Assembly: GCA_036245805.1 (NCBI GenBank)
Contig: BTRK01000004.1
Location: 30,489,541 to 30,553,540 of the forward strand
Source of the DNA: Pristionchus mayeri
Lineage: Eukaryota > Nematoda > Chromadorea > Rhabditida > Neodiplogasteridae
DNA length: 64,000 nucleotides
Reading direction: 5' to 3'
Shown: positions 20,432-35,400 of the stretch, piece after piece
How the letters are laid out: every line of letters starts with the position of its first letter
How positions within the stretch are numbered: the first letter of the stretch is position 1
Translations under genes and position numbers: made by a program
Notes under the pieces: generated by a model
What the model saw: only the letters and a program-made list of their open reading frames with translations
The model's database searches: none
What the model was told of the DNA's origin: nothing

Positions 20432-23400
20432 GTCAGTGAGCCTTGATCTTTGCTAAACCATACTTTTTTCAATGCCGAGAATTAAAATGTGGCTCCTGCT
20501 AGCTTTTACTGCGGCGATGTTCTAGTCCTTCTCAACTAGGGCAAGACATTCCCTTCTCACAGGGTTTATTAGAGATTTAAATGTGTGTTTATGAAGCAGT
20601 CAACGATTTTATGGATGTAGTTGTGACCTTTTTATGATGTTGGAAAGAGGAGTAGGAATAGCCGCTGGACCTGTAACGATAATGCAACAATTTCGAACAA
20701 ATGGAAACGAATAATGGGAATTATCATAATTATGATTGTTCAGGTTCTTACTTCTGTCGCAATGGGAAGTGTTCCTCTCCATCGGATATCTGCAATGGAC
20801 GAGATGAATGCGGAGATGGGTCGGATGAGGAGAACTGTCCTGGTACCGTCGTTGATCTTTGATCTTCGTATTATTACAAAATGATTCATCAACATGTTTT
20901 CCGACCATCTGCTAGAATAACCTGAAACAAGATTTTCTGTAACTTCCATAACGAAGCCCTTACAGGTACTCCCTGTCGTGCGCATCTCACAACTCTCACT
21001 GGATCCATCCACTCGCCAGGGCATCCCAGTCAGTCATCCTCTCGTTTTTTCTCATTGTCGTTCTCATTTATTTCTCATACTAATCGATTCCCCTTGGTAG
21101 GTCACTATGGCCCTGCTGAGAACTGTCAGTGGATCATCGAAGTGCCCATCAACATGCGAGTCGAGGTATGCTTTTATACAAGCAAACAATGCAGAAATGG
21201 TTACCTTCTCGTCATTTCACAAATTCGCGAATAAATTTTGCAACATATTTTGTGATCAGATAACAATTTGGAGTGATGCACAACTCGAATATATCTTGAA
21301 CATATTTTGTCTGAATGGATCAGTAACTGTAATGAATGAATGCAATTATCACTAAAACCCCATCTCTACATTCAGCTAACCTTTGACGTCTTCGACACCG
21401 AGCCCTCTGTGGACGTGGTTACCGTATCCGACGGATTTCCTTCCGGGAACACGGTCAATTCCTCGCTGCTCCTCGCCAAGCTCTCTGGAAGTGCCTCGAA
21501 AGAGCGTAAATTCGCCAGGTACTTTTGGCTGGCTATTGTAGTCTACACTGCAGAATTTTGCTGAATGATGTCTCAATAATCTCCATCGAGATTTGTGTGA
21601 ATACGTGGTTCATGCTGTTTTCTACTATTTTTGAACCCTAGAACAACGAACCCTAGAATAAGAAATAAGAGGAGCTAACTCTGCCAGATTGACCGTTGCT
21701 TTTGATCTCTTCCAGCACCGGCAATATTCTCACCGTCCAATTCCGAAGCGATCGAGCAATGCACGCTCAAGGATTCAATGCCACTTGGAAGGCTGGTAAG
21801 TGAACTCTCTATCTATTGTTATCTGTATTTTCCCCTTTAGCAGTTTGTGACTTAATGACTTGAGGGGGGATAAGTTTGAGGGGGAATATTGGTGATTGTC
21901 AAAGAAGATAACAGAGGATAATTGATCCTCTTTAAACGCGATCGAACTTACAAACGGTCAGCAACTCATCCATATGACTCATCTATATCCTTCTTTCAGT
22001 GCCCTTCGCCTGTGGTGGTACCCTCACAGCCCAATCCTTCGGACAACTCCTCTCCTCTCCCTCCCATCCCTCCTTCTCCCCTCGAGGAATGGAATGCGCC
22101 TGGACCATCTCTGCTCCAGCTGAACAATTGCTAACTCTCAGTGTGAGTTCTCTTGGTCATTTTTTTCGCCTGGGAGCAGTTAGATCTAATTAGTGTGTGG
22201 CGAGAACATCAGCAGCGTGGCGCAGTGGAAGCGTGCTGGGCCCATAACCCAGAGGTCGGTGGATCGAAACCACTCGCTGCTAGTCCTTTTGTCATATTTT
22301 TCTCTATCCAAATGTTCATTTTTTTAGCTCGAAGACCTCGATATGGCGCATTCATCAATGACGATCTACGATGGTCCTACAGCCTCCTCTTCCCTCCTCG
22401 CTCACTTCGGATCAGGGAATGAGACCAGTCTGGATCAAGCGGATTCCAACGGACTCGAACACATCGTCTCTACCTCCAACAGAGTCTACGTCGTCTTTCG
22501 CGCTTCGAGAAGCGCCGAAGTCGGCAGGGGATTCAGTCTGAGCTACAAGAGAGGTGAAGAGAGATTGCCGCATCACTTCTCGAATCGAGCTTCAACTATG
22601 AGATATTATAGGAATCAAACGACTAGATTGATTTGCCATCGGTTGTTCATCCGAAAATTAAAACCCAAACTGGTTAAATCTGTGATCTTAGGCTGCGACA
22701 TCGTCATTCGTCGTCCATTCGGTGCTATTCTATCTCCCGGTACCTCCGGTCGCCTTCCCTATCCTGCTGGTGAGTGATCGTCCCCGAATTTAAAATCTAT
22801 ATCGACAACCAGCCGAGAAAGAGTTAGGCTTATTAGCGATTGAAATGACAATATGATGTGAGTTCTCGTAGGTGCTGACTGCTCGTACTCGATCGAACTG
22901 CCCGATGCTTCTCCTGACCACGCCCTCTCCCTAGCTGTGGAACACTTCGACCTGGCTGCCAATGATTACCTCCAGGTTTGTTCTTTGATCTCTAGAATTA
23001 ATGACTAACATTGACGATAAAGATAGGAAATATCAGGTTGGTCCATAAGTTTCTGACTATTTTCATGTTCGGACTTTTTGACGTTCCCCGTCCAACGCAT
23101 TCAGTCAATAAACTAATGGTTATGTATATTTGATGAAGGCTTGGGAATACTTTTTACGCGATGCAATATCGGGCCAATTCGGTCTACAAGGATGACACTA
23201 TTCACTGTCAAATTCTACTTCGTGCTTGATTTTCAATACTTTTCAATTGATCGTAACTCCAAGGGCAGAAGTGATTGAGACAAAAGCGATGGATTATTAA
23301 GAAGCCTATTAGAGGGACATATAATTTGACAATTCGGAAGTTCTGGTCCTCTGAATCCCCGCTTAAAATGCTGGCCAAATAAACAAACTTCGCCAATTGG

Positions 23401-26400
23401 AAAATGCGTGTTGTATTTTTTCTGTCACTGTACTCGTATAGATCGACTTCGAGAGCTCAATAGTGGCTCATTATTTTCTAGCTTCCTATCTTAGTAAATA
23501 TTTATATTTATGAGCAGATTCATAAATCAATAGGTAATTAGGATATTTCGGAACTGCGACGCAGAAATTGAAACATTGAAATCAGTGAGTTTTGTTGTTT
23601 CTCTCGTCTCACTCGCAATGAAGACCGAGTTGTTCACGTTTAACTGAACAAGCAACTCTTGCCCTACTACATGTATGTTGGGCAGATTCAGGAGGTCTCA
23701 AATATTTGAGAAGCTGAGCTCAACCAAAAACACCGAAAAACGCTATTTTCGGCAGTTTCGATATGAAAATAATTTTCTCGCGATCAATAACCGCTATAGT
23801 CAATGTAAATGTTTAACGGTACTCCACCACTACTGACGTCACTAAAACTATAGAGGAATTGCAGGCAATTGAAATAGGCCAGGATAATTCATGACAAATA
23901 AAAAGTCAGAAACTTATGGACCAACCTAATAATTATCACATTGGTATAAGGCACTCATTTCCAGATCTTCGAGGGATCTTCGAAGGGATCTCCACTCCAT
24001 GACGGGGAAGGATTCACGCAGAGCGCACGACCACCACATCAGGTGAGAGAGATGGTGAAGAGAAGGAACCGAAAATTGATCAGACTATATTTGACAACAT
24101 GAATGCGGCAAATAACTACCTATCGCTCACTGAAAGCTCGATACCTTCAAATTCATCATTTTTTTCAAATGGGTTTCATCTATTGGTGAAGGAGTCACGT
24201 GTAACTCCTAATGCCGAATGCACTCGATGGCCGTTGTCTAATTCTAATCAATCATCTCCTCTTCCTCAGATGACTTGTCGTCAATCTCGTGCGCTTCTTC
24301 TCTTCCGTTCCTCTGGAGTCTCTCGCCACTCCACTCACACTGGATTCAACGTCACCTTCTCCACCAGTCAGTGTTCATCCCTCTTTGTCCATTCTGATGC
24401 ACTCATTTTAATGCAGTTATCGATAAGTTTTCGATCGTTCGATAAAAGTGAATTCTACGAACCTTTCAGATTGCCCTGCACTAGTCAAGCCGTCTTCAGT
24501 CTCGCTTTCGACCCGCGCGACAACCCATGGCACGAAGGTACTGTATCTGGAACTGTATCAATCGATAATTGCCTTACTGTACAAATTTCAAGGTTACTGT
24601 GTCGTGTCCGAAGGGATTCGAGTTCGTGACGGGTCGCGGTGTTTCCTTCTTGACAACTTGTGAGAGAGCGGGGAGATGGAGTGAGGCTGTCGTGCCGGAG
24701 TGCCAGCGTAGGTTTTGCTAATTTTTTTAGCGCAATTTATTTATTATTTTTTGCTAACTGTTATTCCCAAATAAATCAGACGAAACGGAATCTCAACTGT
24801 CTCTATTCTTCTCAACGCCAATGTTGATGATTCTGAAGAAAAACTGAACATTGGAAATGCAACTTTGATGCAAAACCTGAAATGAGGGCAAGAGAACGAT
24901 TTTGAGTGTTCTGGAAATAATACATCGTTGTCAACGAAAACAGGTATCATAGATATCGTTGAAACGTTTTTTTCAGCAAGTAGTTGTAACAATGATTCTT
25001 CCCATGCAGCTGTCTACTGCTCTCCCGTTCCCCAGATCTCGAACGGTTTCGCAGTTGCAGCTACGAACACGACCTTCGGAGGAGTCGCCAGGTACTAACA
25101 TCCTGCCCTTCGACCAGAATCCCAGTTAAAGGATCCCAACTACTGCCATTTCTCGCAGATACGCCTGCTACGAAGGATTCTCGTTCTCCTCGGGGAAGAA
25201 ATCGGAGGAGATTCACTGCGGAGACGAGGGAAAGTGGGGAGAACTCCCTGTTTGTAGAGGTGTGTTTTGTTTTTATTTGGCTTTTTATGGACAGCAATGT
25301 AAAAAGGACGAATATTCTTCCCTAGTTTAGCTCTATTTGGTTGTTGTTGTCGTACCTTTGACGTAAATCATGGCTTGCAATTGGAATAGTGTCACAGTCA
25401 GAGACAAGCCAGAGAACTATGATATTTCAGCCGCCTCCTGTCCTCCTCTCGTTCCCTTCCTGCACGGAGATCGAACTCTCGCATTCGGTGATGGATCAGG
25501 CTACGGTAGTGTCTACCGCTACCAGTGCGCACCCGGGTTCAGACGGTAAGGGCTACAGTAGTCTGGTAATCGATAACTGAGCCGATTCAGGATCGGAGCC
25601 GCAGCACTGCTGTGCCAGAACGACGGACAGTGGAGCGTCACGCAGCCGACTTGTGCTCGTAAGAAGATTTCCGAATTTTTTCCAATGTGCCCACGGTTAT
25701 TGACTGGGCAGGATCATTTGCATGAATATCGTCGCAATTTGCGAAGAAATTACGATTCCCTATTAATTTATCTCATGGTTGTTAGAGAAGCAACATAGAA
25801 GTACAGGATGAAAGGGAGTTCTTCTCAGGTCTGGAGTGTCCCTCCCTTCCTCGCATCCTCAACGGCCGTCTCCTCGTGCAGAGACCCTTCCTCTTCGACC
25901 AGACAGCACAGCTCATCTGCAGCGACGGATTCGAACCCAATGGAGTCGCCGAAGTTCGAACTGATATTTTTAGAGCTTTTCACAGCACCTCTGGAAAAGA
26001 ATCTATTTTCTTTTGCATTGAATTATTGTTTCTTGCGTCATCTGAGAAAAAAGATTGTCGGCTGAGTGGACGGCTAAACAACTGAATCTGAAAGACAACT
26101 GATTGGGTAATCACAAATCAATCCCAGGTTCGATGTCTGGCAGATCAGACTCTTTCGCACGTCGCCCAGTGTGTAGATGTGGACGAATGCGCCATTGGAA
26201 GTTCGAAGTGAGAAACACTTTGATTAGCTTCGAATATAAATTCAGTAAGAATCAGTCATTTATCAATTGACAAAAAAATCTTTGAAGATGCGACTCTGCC
26301 TCTACGAAGTGTGTCAATCGTGCAGGAGGGTACGCGTGTGAGTGTCTCAAGGGATACCAACCAGAGCTCGGTTAGTATTTAGATACATAATTGTAATCTA

Positions 26401-29400
26401 TAAAAGTAGGCAGCATGGCTGAGAATTTAGCACATAGAATTGAAGTAGTGGAGACCAAAGAACACCTATCCAGGCTGTCCTGCTCCATCCTCGCTCACCA
26501 CATCTCGAATCTCTGTCTCTTCTAAAGCACCCGGACAGCAGCTATCATCTGGTGAGCATGCGTACTATAAATTACGCAGTTCTATTCACCAATTGTTAAT
26601 TCAGTATTAGGAAGAATGGATTTGAATAAGCGATAAATAATCAAATTCCTTTATCAGCCTCCTCCTGGTGTGCATCTCCCGACGATGACGACCGTCTGAT
26701 GAGACTGCACTTCTCCTCCCCCATGGTCATCGAAAAACTTCACTTCGAGAGGGAGAACGGAGGATTTCCCACTGAGGTAATCACCATTATTGCATCGCAT
26801 ATTTATTTAGCCATTGCATTTTAAAATACATCAAATATAAATAAACTCAGGTGGCAATATCCTTCTCGTCCGTCGATGGAATGCCACTAAAGGCCTACGG
26901 AGAGGGCAACAAGACCGTATTCACCATCAAAGTTCGACAATTTCTTTCATTCGAATAGTTGTTGTTTAATTTTTTAAAAATTTGTTATTGTGCATACTGC
27001 GCTCAACTTGCAAAAAAAATGCGTCGTAGTTTAAGTGGATTCACGATTTTCAGAACGTGGTATCATCAGCGGGAGGATATCTCGTGCTGCCGAAGCCTAT
27101 CGAAGTGCTCACGCTCGAGGTACTATATCCTCCATTGTATTCATACGTGCTGAACAATATTGTGAGTCATGTGATAATTACAGCTGGAGCTGCTCTCCTA
27201 CACGGGTTCTCCCTGTCTCAAAGTGGAGGCCCTCGGCTGTCATCGACTCTCCTGTGTAGACATCAACGAGTGCAAGTGAGTTCAAGCCTTGAAGGATTGC
27301 ATAGTGATGATGCAACGAGTGTAGAAAGTTCCCTAATAGTGAAATTCCATGGGAAATTAGATCTTCACTTGGAACGCAAAGAATCAATCAAAATGTGGAA
27401 TTGCGTAAGTGGTTTGATGATGCAATTTACCTGATTCAGGGACAACAACGGAGGCTGCGAGCAGATCTGCGTCAATTCACTGGGCGGCCACACTTGCTCG
27501 TGCAAGGTAAAGGGTCTTTGATCTTTCATTTTTCAATATTTGAGCAATAAAATAGTTGATATAATAATCTCATAAAGCGGATTCGCTGAACTGATCATCG
27601 AAAAGGATCGAGAAATGGAATGTTCTTTGATCTCAGGACGGCTTCGATCTCTTCACTGAGGATGGCCAGGGCGGAGTGCACATTCGAGAAGGAGAGAGTG
27701 GGAAACAGCCGGGAGACGTCTATCGGTTAGTTGGTTATTTTCGCTGAAAATTGTCCATGAAACACTAGACGGAATACCAATAGTAAAAACTCTAAGAGAA
27801 AGTGCCTCTTCATATTCCTATTTTGTATGTTTTCTACCTGTGCTTTTCAGTCTCAGTCAGTCGTGCATTCCTCGATCGTGTCCTCCTCTCTCTTCTCCCT
27901 CTCACGGTCTCCTTCTATCGACGAAGAAGACCTTCTCCTTCCCCGATCTCGTCCGATTCCAGTGCGAATTCGGATTTCAGGTGAGCATTTTCAAATTACT
28001 TTGTAGCACTTTAATAAATATTGGTCGAAAAAATTTTCATTCTTGTAGATGTTCGGTTCTTCCTCCCTTCGATGTGGTGAAGAGGGCGCTTGGAACGGCA
28101 CTGCGCCCCGATGCGAACGTACGTTCTAAACCTTTTAAATATTTCTATTTTTCTTTATCAAAATTGAACTATTCCAATTCTGCATTAAAAAAGGCATACA
28201 ATTGATTGAATTCAATATAAGTCTCTTCAGCCGCCCTCTGCCCCGGGGTGGGGAACAACACGGAGATCGGCCTCTTCGTCTCTCCCGATTCTCCCCTCGT
28301 AGCATTCGGAGAGAGCATCCAAGTACACTGTACACAGCAGAGCAGACCCAGTCAGTGTCTGAATCATTCCTACTTCTTCGAATTTAGGAGGGATCTTGTT
28401 ATCGATAAGTCCAAATCTAGATAGAAGATGCATGAAAGATGATCAAAAATAATCCATTTGCAGTTAGCAAGCAGCCGCTGGCAGATACTCGTCAGTGCAT
28501 CTACGATCCTCGAGAGGGGCATCCTGATTACTGGCTCGCTGGTGAGTTCAAAGACCACAACGGAAAGATGTCTACTGAGTTTTCTCAGCATTTATTAGTC
28601 TCTCACTGACTATGCAGTCCCGCATGTTTGGTATAGATTGAGTCAAATCACTCTTGGCAGGTCCTCCTATCGATTGTCCACTCGTCGAGTGCGCCCCTCC
28701 TCCTGCCCTCGCTGGAGTAGTCTACGATGGAGACACCAGCAATAGGAAGGTGGGGGAAATCATGCTTTGCGAAACGTGCGACAGTTAGCATTGCGAAGTG
28801 CTTGTAATTGCAAATATTTGTACTCAAATATAAACCTTAACATGCTTTCACATATACTGACATTAGGTCAAGAGGAAGAGAAAGAAAATGTAGGGAAAAT
28901 CTGATCAACGTTTGTCAGGTTGGCGCCCAGCTGATATTCGCCTGCCGCCCACCTTACCAACTCGTCGGCCGGTCCTCCTATGAGGTATTTCGAAAATAAT
29001 CGATAATTAAATAATCAATATTTCCAGGACCGTCAGATTCGCTGCACGATGGATGGATCGTGGGATCTGGGAGACCTGAGATGCGAAGGTGCGATTATTG
29101 ATTAGATTTACTTTTGTTCCCTCTTGAATTCTCTTGAATTTCTCTTTCCTCACTAAAGGAATGTTCGCGCAAGTGTTTCACTGTGAAGTTTCTATTTGAG
29201 ACTCTACGACACAACAAAAATATTATTTGAATAGCATTGTGGATGTGTGTATAATTTTTTCTGCAGGCCCAGTCTGCGTGGATCCGGGCTTCCCCGACGA
29301 CGGGAGTGTCGAGCTGTCCTCTGTTGAGGAGGGAGCCATCGCCAAGTTCACCTGCGAACGACCCGGATTCCGTATGTTTTTACTTTTTTCCAAAATTCAT

Positions 29401-32400
29401 AGATTAGTTGTCTCAATATTCATAGATTCTCAAGAGAGGTAAACAACTATTTCCTATGAAAATGCCTCATTCAGGTCCGTTCCCAACCTCTGCGATCGCC
29501 TGCCAGCTGGGAACTCCGTGCCTGCTGGCCGAAGACATCGGAATCAGCAATGGATACGTGCACGATGGAGCATTCAGTGACAACTCCGATAAACCCAACT
29601 GGGGATATGAACCTCATAAGGTGAATACAACAACTAGAATCCTAACATTCGATAGTACCATTTTATCTGAACATGATTCACCAAATGTATTGATTTTGTT
29701 TGACTTGCACATAACATTTACGAATCCATTACCACAAAAAATGATAATGAAAACATTTTCAGGCTCGTCTCTCGTCCACTGGATGGTGTGGCAACAAGGA
29801 TGCCTTCATCTTCCTCTCCGTCGACCTGCAGAGAATTCACACCCTTACCACGCTGAGGTTTGCGATCAAAGATTAGATTTTATCATCTTTTTTTTATTAG
29901 AATCATAAAAGCGATGCACTTTTCCGAAATCATTGAAGGAGTATGTGGGATTTTTGTCGTCTAGCAAGAGCTTTGATATTAAGAAAAGTCAAACTTGATT
30001 ATATTCGCAGATTTTTAAAATATTTCAATTCTAGGTTGGCTGGAGTTGCCGGCTCGGGCCGTCTCCGTGGTCACGTCACCAAGCTGCAGCTATTCCACAA
30101 AATCCAGTTCTCCCACAACTACGACACCTATCCCGTGGTGAGCAACGAAATTCCGGGGATTTCTAAATTATAATCGTTCAGGAATTCGAAACGCCATCCG
30201 GCAATCACAACGCTCTGCACCAATTCGAGTTGGACCCGCCTTTGAGGGCGAGATTCATTTTGCTTGGTGAGAAAAAAATACAATATTTTAGAGTGAAAAA
30301 GGTCCCTTTATGACTTGTTATTTAATAATATGATTTCTTCAGGGGTGAGTGAGTACGAGGAGCATCCGTGTCTTCGCTTCGACGTCCACGGCTGTCTGGC
30401 GCCTTCTCATGACTCGTCCAGTCATCTCCAGGTACGAAAAGCAAGACATTTCGCACACATTTCTTGTAAACTATGACTAAATTTATGAAATAATCTAATT
30501 TTCAGGTTGGCTGGAACTCCTCCGTTCCTCAGTGCATCGATGCAGAACCACCCGCCTTCCTCGACTGTCCCATTCAGGTGAGGATTCCTTCGTTCTTATG
30601 GTTCCAAGAATCGCAGATCCATGAACAAACGTTATAAATACACCATGCTGTTCGGACTCTTGTGAAATGAACTAGAAAAACATTGTAGGTGCAAACGGAC
30701 CAATTCGGTCAACTGGCGCCGGCGGACTACCCAGTACCAAGAGCAGTCGACAATTCGGGCAGAGTGAGCAATTTCTTCCTACTTTCTGATTTTACTAAGC
30801 AGAGACGTGATCTTCAATGACGCCTGCATGTCGTAACACTCATTGCCACTATTGTCCTCAGGTCGCTTGGGTGCGCGTCGAGCCAGAACACTTCGCTCCT
30901 CCTCGTGCCATCACCGCAGATACTGATGTGAGAGCTTGCATTTTACATTCTCGTGAACTCATGAATCAGAAAACTACAACTTGTCATGAACCGAATTTAT
31001 TAGTCGTGTCCTGCGGAGGAGTGAACCATCAATAAACAATTCTATCTCAGATCGTCTACACGGCGTTCGATGATGCTGGAAACAGCGCTGAATGTATTGT
31101 GAAACTGAGAATTCCAGGTGAGATATTGAGCAATATTTTATAGATGAATTCTTTGAAACATTTGCTAGAACCCTATTTTTTTACTAGGAAATGTAGTTAC
31201 GCATAAGTTAATACCATGGGAGAAATGTGAAGGAGATAAATTTTTGTACTCGTGACCGATCAAATAAGAATAATATGAAGAGCGTCAAGTATGAAGAGAT
31301 CAACGATTCAGACATGCAACCGCCGATGTTGCGGTGCCCTGACTCCTACACGGTGCACGAGGAAGACGGAGAATCGGTGCAGGTAATTACTAATTAATTA
31401 GCTTATAAAATGCTAAAATATTCCAGCTGGTCTTCAACTCCTCCACTATTCCCTTGCACGTGCAAGACGTCTCGAACATCTCCTCACTCGTCTTCTCTCC
31501 CACTCACGCCAATCTGAAGATGGGAGAACACGCTACGATTACGGTATATTTATCGATCGATACTTTCTCATCGGCGAAAGTGGATACATTGCGTAATAGT
31601 GATTCAATCCCCTTCTCAGGTCGCAGCAACGGACGCCGCAGGCAATCGCGCAGAGTGTCGTTTCCAAGTCGCGCACAAGGGTAAGCAACAAAACAAAAAC
31701 AAAAATAACAAAAATATTTTTGCAGCCCCGCCCTGCTCAGCCTCCTCTCTCGCTGCGGGAAATACCACAGTGAAAAGCTGCACGGAGAAGGTGAGGGATT
31801 GCGTATGAATGATGCAGTCGATGAAAAAAATACCCAAATTGTTGAGAATTTTACTAAAAAGTCGATTTTTAGGGCGAAGGCAAGCTGGAGTGCGCCATCT
31901 CCTGTGCTGAGGGACATCGATTCGTGGACGAGAGCAAGGTGAGCAATTTGATAAGAGTACAGAATATCCTGAAATTAATTCCAGGTCGATACGCACTTCT
32001 CGTGTGAGAATGGGGAGTGGACTCCTGCTGTGGTAGCCCCCTCCTGCGTGCCTCTTGGTACACTATTCTACCATTATTTTCATCATCCTTTATGAGTGAT
32101 AATTGAAAAATAGTAAAATGAAGTGGTAAGAAATTCAATCAAACAAAAAATTTTGTACAAAACTTCTTGGTATGTTCCACAAGAACACGATAATTTGTAA
32201 GAGTGGATCAAGTGTTGGATGCGTCTCTTTGTTTTTACCTACTCTTTATTCAGCCGAGGAGCCCGCTCGCTACGAGTTGTCTGCGAGAGTCGAGTACCCG
32301 ACGCAAGACTCCATCGGCCAGAATTGCTTACAGGTTCGTGATTGTGACTCATTGTAAAGCAAATTAAAAATATTTTTTGAGAAAACAATTTTGAGGCGTA

Positions 32401-35400
32401 TTCCGACGCTGTGGCCGCTCACTTCGAAGCACTCGACGGCGTCCTGTCCACCAGATGCTCGTCGTCAGTGCAGGTACTCCTTCTTTAAAGAAGGAGTAAC
32501 ACGAAAACTAGATTGTGCATGTGGAATAGTGGTTGTCGTAGAGGGCAAAAATTCCCAGATGACTCTATCACGAGATATGAGAATGAGAAGATCGGGCCTC
32601 AGAGCAGGCGAAAGGGCGGGTATTTGAAATGAATGAGAAAAGCAGCAACAACAAATCGCACCTTCTCTCATTGGCACTTTACTAATGAGTAGGGATGACA
32701 ATTCAATGATTCAAGGGACAAGGGAAGGCGGCTGATGCAAATCGCCTCATTATTCCTTGGGGGAGGATGGGGGAGAGCGACGATCCTCCTTCAAGGATGG
32801 CGATCCTTGAAGGAGGATTGGGGATGAAACAATGCTTTGAGTTGACAAAAAGAAAAAAAACTTGAGGATTTGAATAATCATAACGAGAACTATGAAATTA
32901 GGCCACTTTATATTGATTTCCTATATTCGTGAGGTCATCGATGGGAGTTTTGACAGCACGTTTCTTATTTTAGCGTGCTTTCGTGCTGGCTTTCAATCAA
33001 ACATAATGAATTGCACTCACTCAGTACTAGGAAAAGACATTTTATACATTTTAAGGTCTCATCTTATCACTTTTAGTAAGCAGTTGGGAACTAGCGGGGA
33101 ACTACGTCACTCTAATAGTTGGGAGTCTTTGCTACGTCACTTTCTGGAAGTCTCCGAGAAACGGCAAACATGTTTGACGCTGATGGGAATCGAACCATCA
33201 ACCTTCGCTTTTATATTCAACTGCTTTAGCCAGTCGGCCATGTAAATAGGTCGATATGACTTTTATAAATTATCATAAATCGAGTTGTTAATTATTCAAC
33301 AAATAAACACTGCATAATTATAATTTTTGAAGAAATTACCAAAAATCGTCATTTCACGATTCTTCAAACGCATCATTTCAGCTAAATACCCACTAATTAA
33401 TAATTTAATGATGAAATAAATAATATATAATTTGTTTTCTAATATTTTGAACTAATAAATAGCTCAAACTTAGAGTTCTGATGCATTCGGGGAAAATCAA
33501 GGTAATGTGTTCGCCCCACCGCCATTTTGCAATTCTTCAAACCCAAAAGTTAAGCTAATTAGTTATTTCCTCTTGATTTTATGATGAAAACAATAAATAT
33601 TAATTCGATTAGTAATGATTCAAACTAAGAAACACCGAAAAATAAGCATTTTGATGCAATCGAACATTTCTTCAAAAAAGCCCAAAACTACCGTAGTTTG
33701 GACGGATGGACAAACGGACACCTGTTTTTCGCGAATATCTCTAGTTGTATTAATTAAGGAGATTTTGTTTTTCTCGTGAATGTTAATTTGAGAGTGTGCG
33801 CGCATGATAAAAGCAAATTTAGCATCCCAGCTGCTCGTGGACGGAAAAGCTTACGGGTTATAGTAAAGTAGTAATGAGCGGTATGAAGTGGGGAAAGTGA
33901 CTAACTTCCGTATTGTTTCGACTACCTGTTGGTAGCCCTAGTATTTCTGAGATAGCCCTAATACTTCTTATGTACTCTACTCGAAGGCACAATATGCATC
34001 ATATCAGATTTGAGACACAGAAATGGCAATAATAGGTAAAACAAGCATGCTTTCATCAGAATCGTCTGGGAACGTCAGGTAGCAGAATTCAATCCAAACT
34101 GTTTTAATCACGTTGCATTCATTGGTGTTATGCAAATCCTAAAATTTCGAACGTTTTGATCAAAGTTAAGCACCTTTTTACCCATTATCCTCCTTCAAGG
34201 ATAGCAATCCTTGAAGGAGGATAACCGCTCTCTCTCTCGTCCTCCTCCAAGGAATGATCCGATTTGCATGCTGTGGAGAATCGAGAGGGAGCGCTCTCTC
34301 TCATCCTTGAATTGTCATCCCTACTAATGAGATCTTACTTGATTGTCATTGTTCACTCGCTCAACACGAGAAAAATCTTCCACTTCTCAGGTCTTCGTTC
34401 GAATCCTTGACGTCCGTTTCTCCTTCGAGCACGACAAGATAGCAGGGAACTACACGATCCAGATCCTGCCCACCGTCCTCCAGAACGTCTTCTACGACCT
34501 ATGCAGTCTCACTCTGAGAACCATCTTTGATCTGAGAATTCCTGGTGAGTTTTTGGAAGTCTAATTCACAAAAATTTGAAAAAAAAATGTCACAAAAATT
34601 AGAAGATAAATAGGGCAAGTTCATTCACGATTTGCTCAGGCGCGACAACTCCCGTCAAGGACCTTCTGAAGATTCCTCTCGATGCACTGGCTCGACCTAA
34701 TGGTCAGGGATGCCCCGCTCTGCAGGTAAGATAATTAGTTTTGCTTCTTTTTTACACCAAACATGGCACGAAAATCGTAATCTGTCACTATTTCAAAACA
34801 AATTTTCCATCGAACTCACGAGAGAAGTAAAAGAGTGATGCATTCAGGCGACTCGGTCGTCAATTGCGCAAGGCTTTGGCTGCTCTCCAGGAGACGTACT
34901 GAAAGAGACTGCTGGAGAGGGATTGCCAGAGTGCCGTGAGTGATCTACCATTTTGTAAAGGAAGTCAATAGACTTCCTTTACAAAACAGAAAGTCTAGAA
35001 AATAGGTTTCGGTAGTATGTAAAGATACCCTTCTCCATTGCAGTGCCCTGCCCTGCCGGAGCTGTGAACGTGAACAACACGTGCGTCAAGTGCCCCGAAG
35101 GATCGTACCAGGATCTCGCCGGACAGGTTGGTCATTGATTATTAAAATAAACTTATTTTCTATTCGTTTATTATCATCGATTTAATTCCTTTTGCCATCT
35201 CTTTGAATCGATCTTTGACTCAGGTCGCTTGCAAGGCGTGTCCCGACGGTTCCTGGACTGCTTCCGAGGGATCGATCGGCGCCTCGGCCTGCCTACGTGA
35301 GTTCTCGAACCTATTTCCACTTAAAACTGAAATTAGTGGTCGCGAAAAGGTTGCCTCTAATAACATTCCTTTTTACATTGCATTCTCTCAAGTCCTTTCA

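Larger units (their letters stand above)
20966..24366 (+). other. Exons 6-15: three CUB domains
   Basis: Exons 20966-21028, 21101-21165, 21376-21518, 21716-21795, 22000-22142, 22328-22553, 22692-22769, 22872-22975, 23965-24042, 24270-24366 (residues 210-568). Landmarks: [20 protein letters not shown], then FACGGTL and [11 protein letters not shown], then [15 protein letters not shown] with [12 protein letters not shown] domains bind proteins or sugars outside the cell. The intron after exon 10 holds a tRNA gene and the intron after exon 13 a mariner-type element. Confidence 0.85.

Noticed and set aside
33176..33244. Functional tRNA inside the hAT-type element
   Set aside because: The T stem mispairs and no acceptor stem forms; kept only as a tRNA-like relic.
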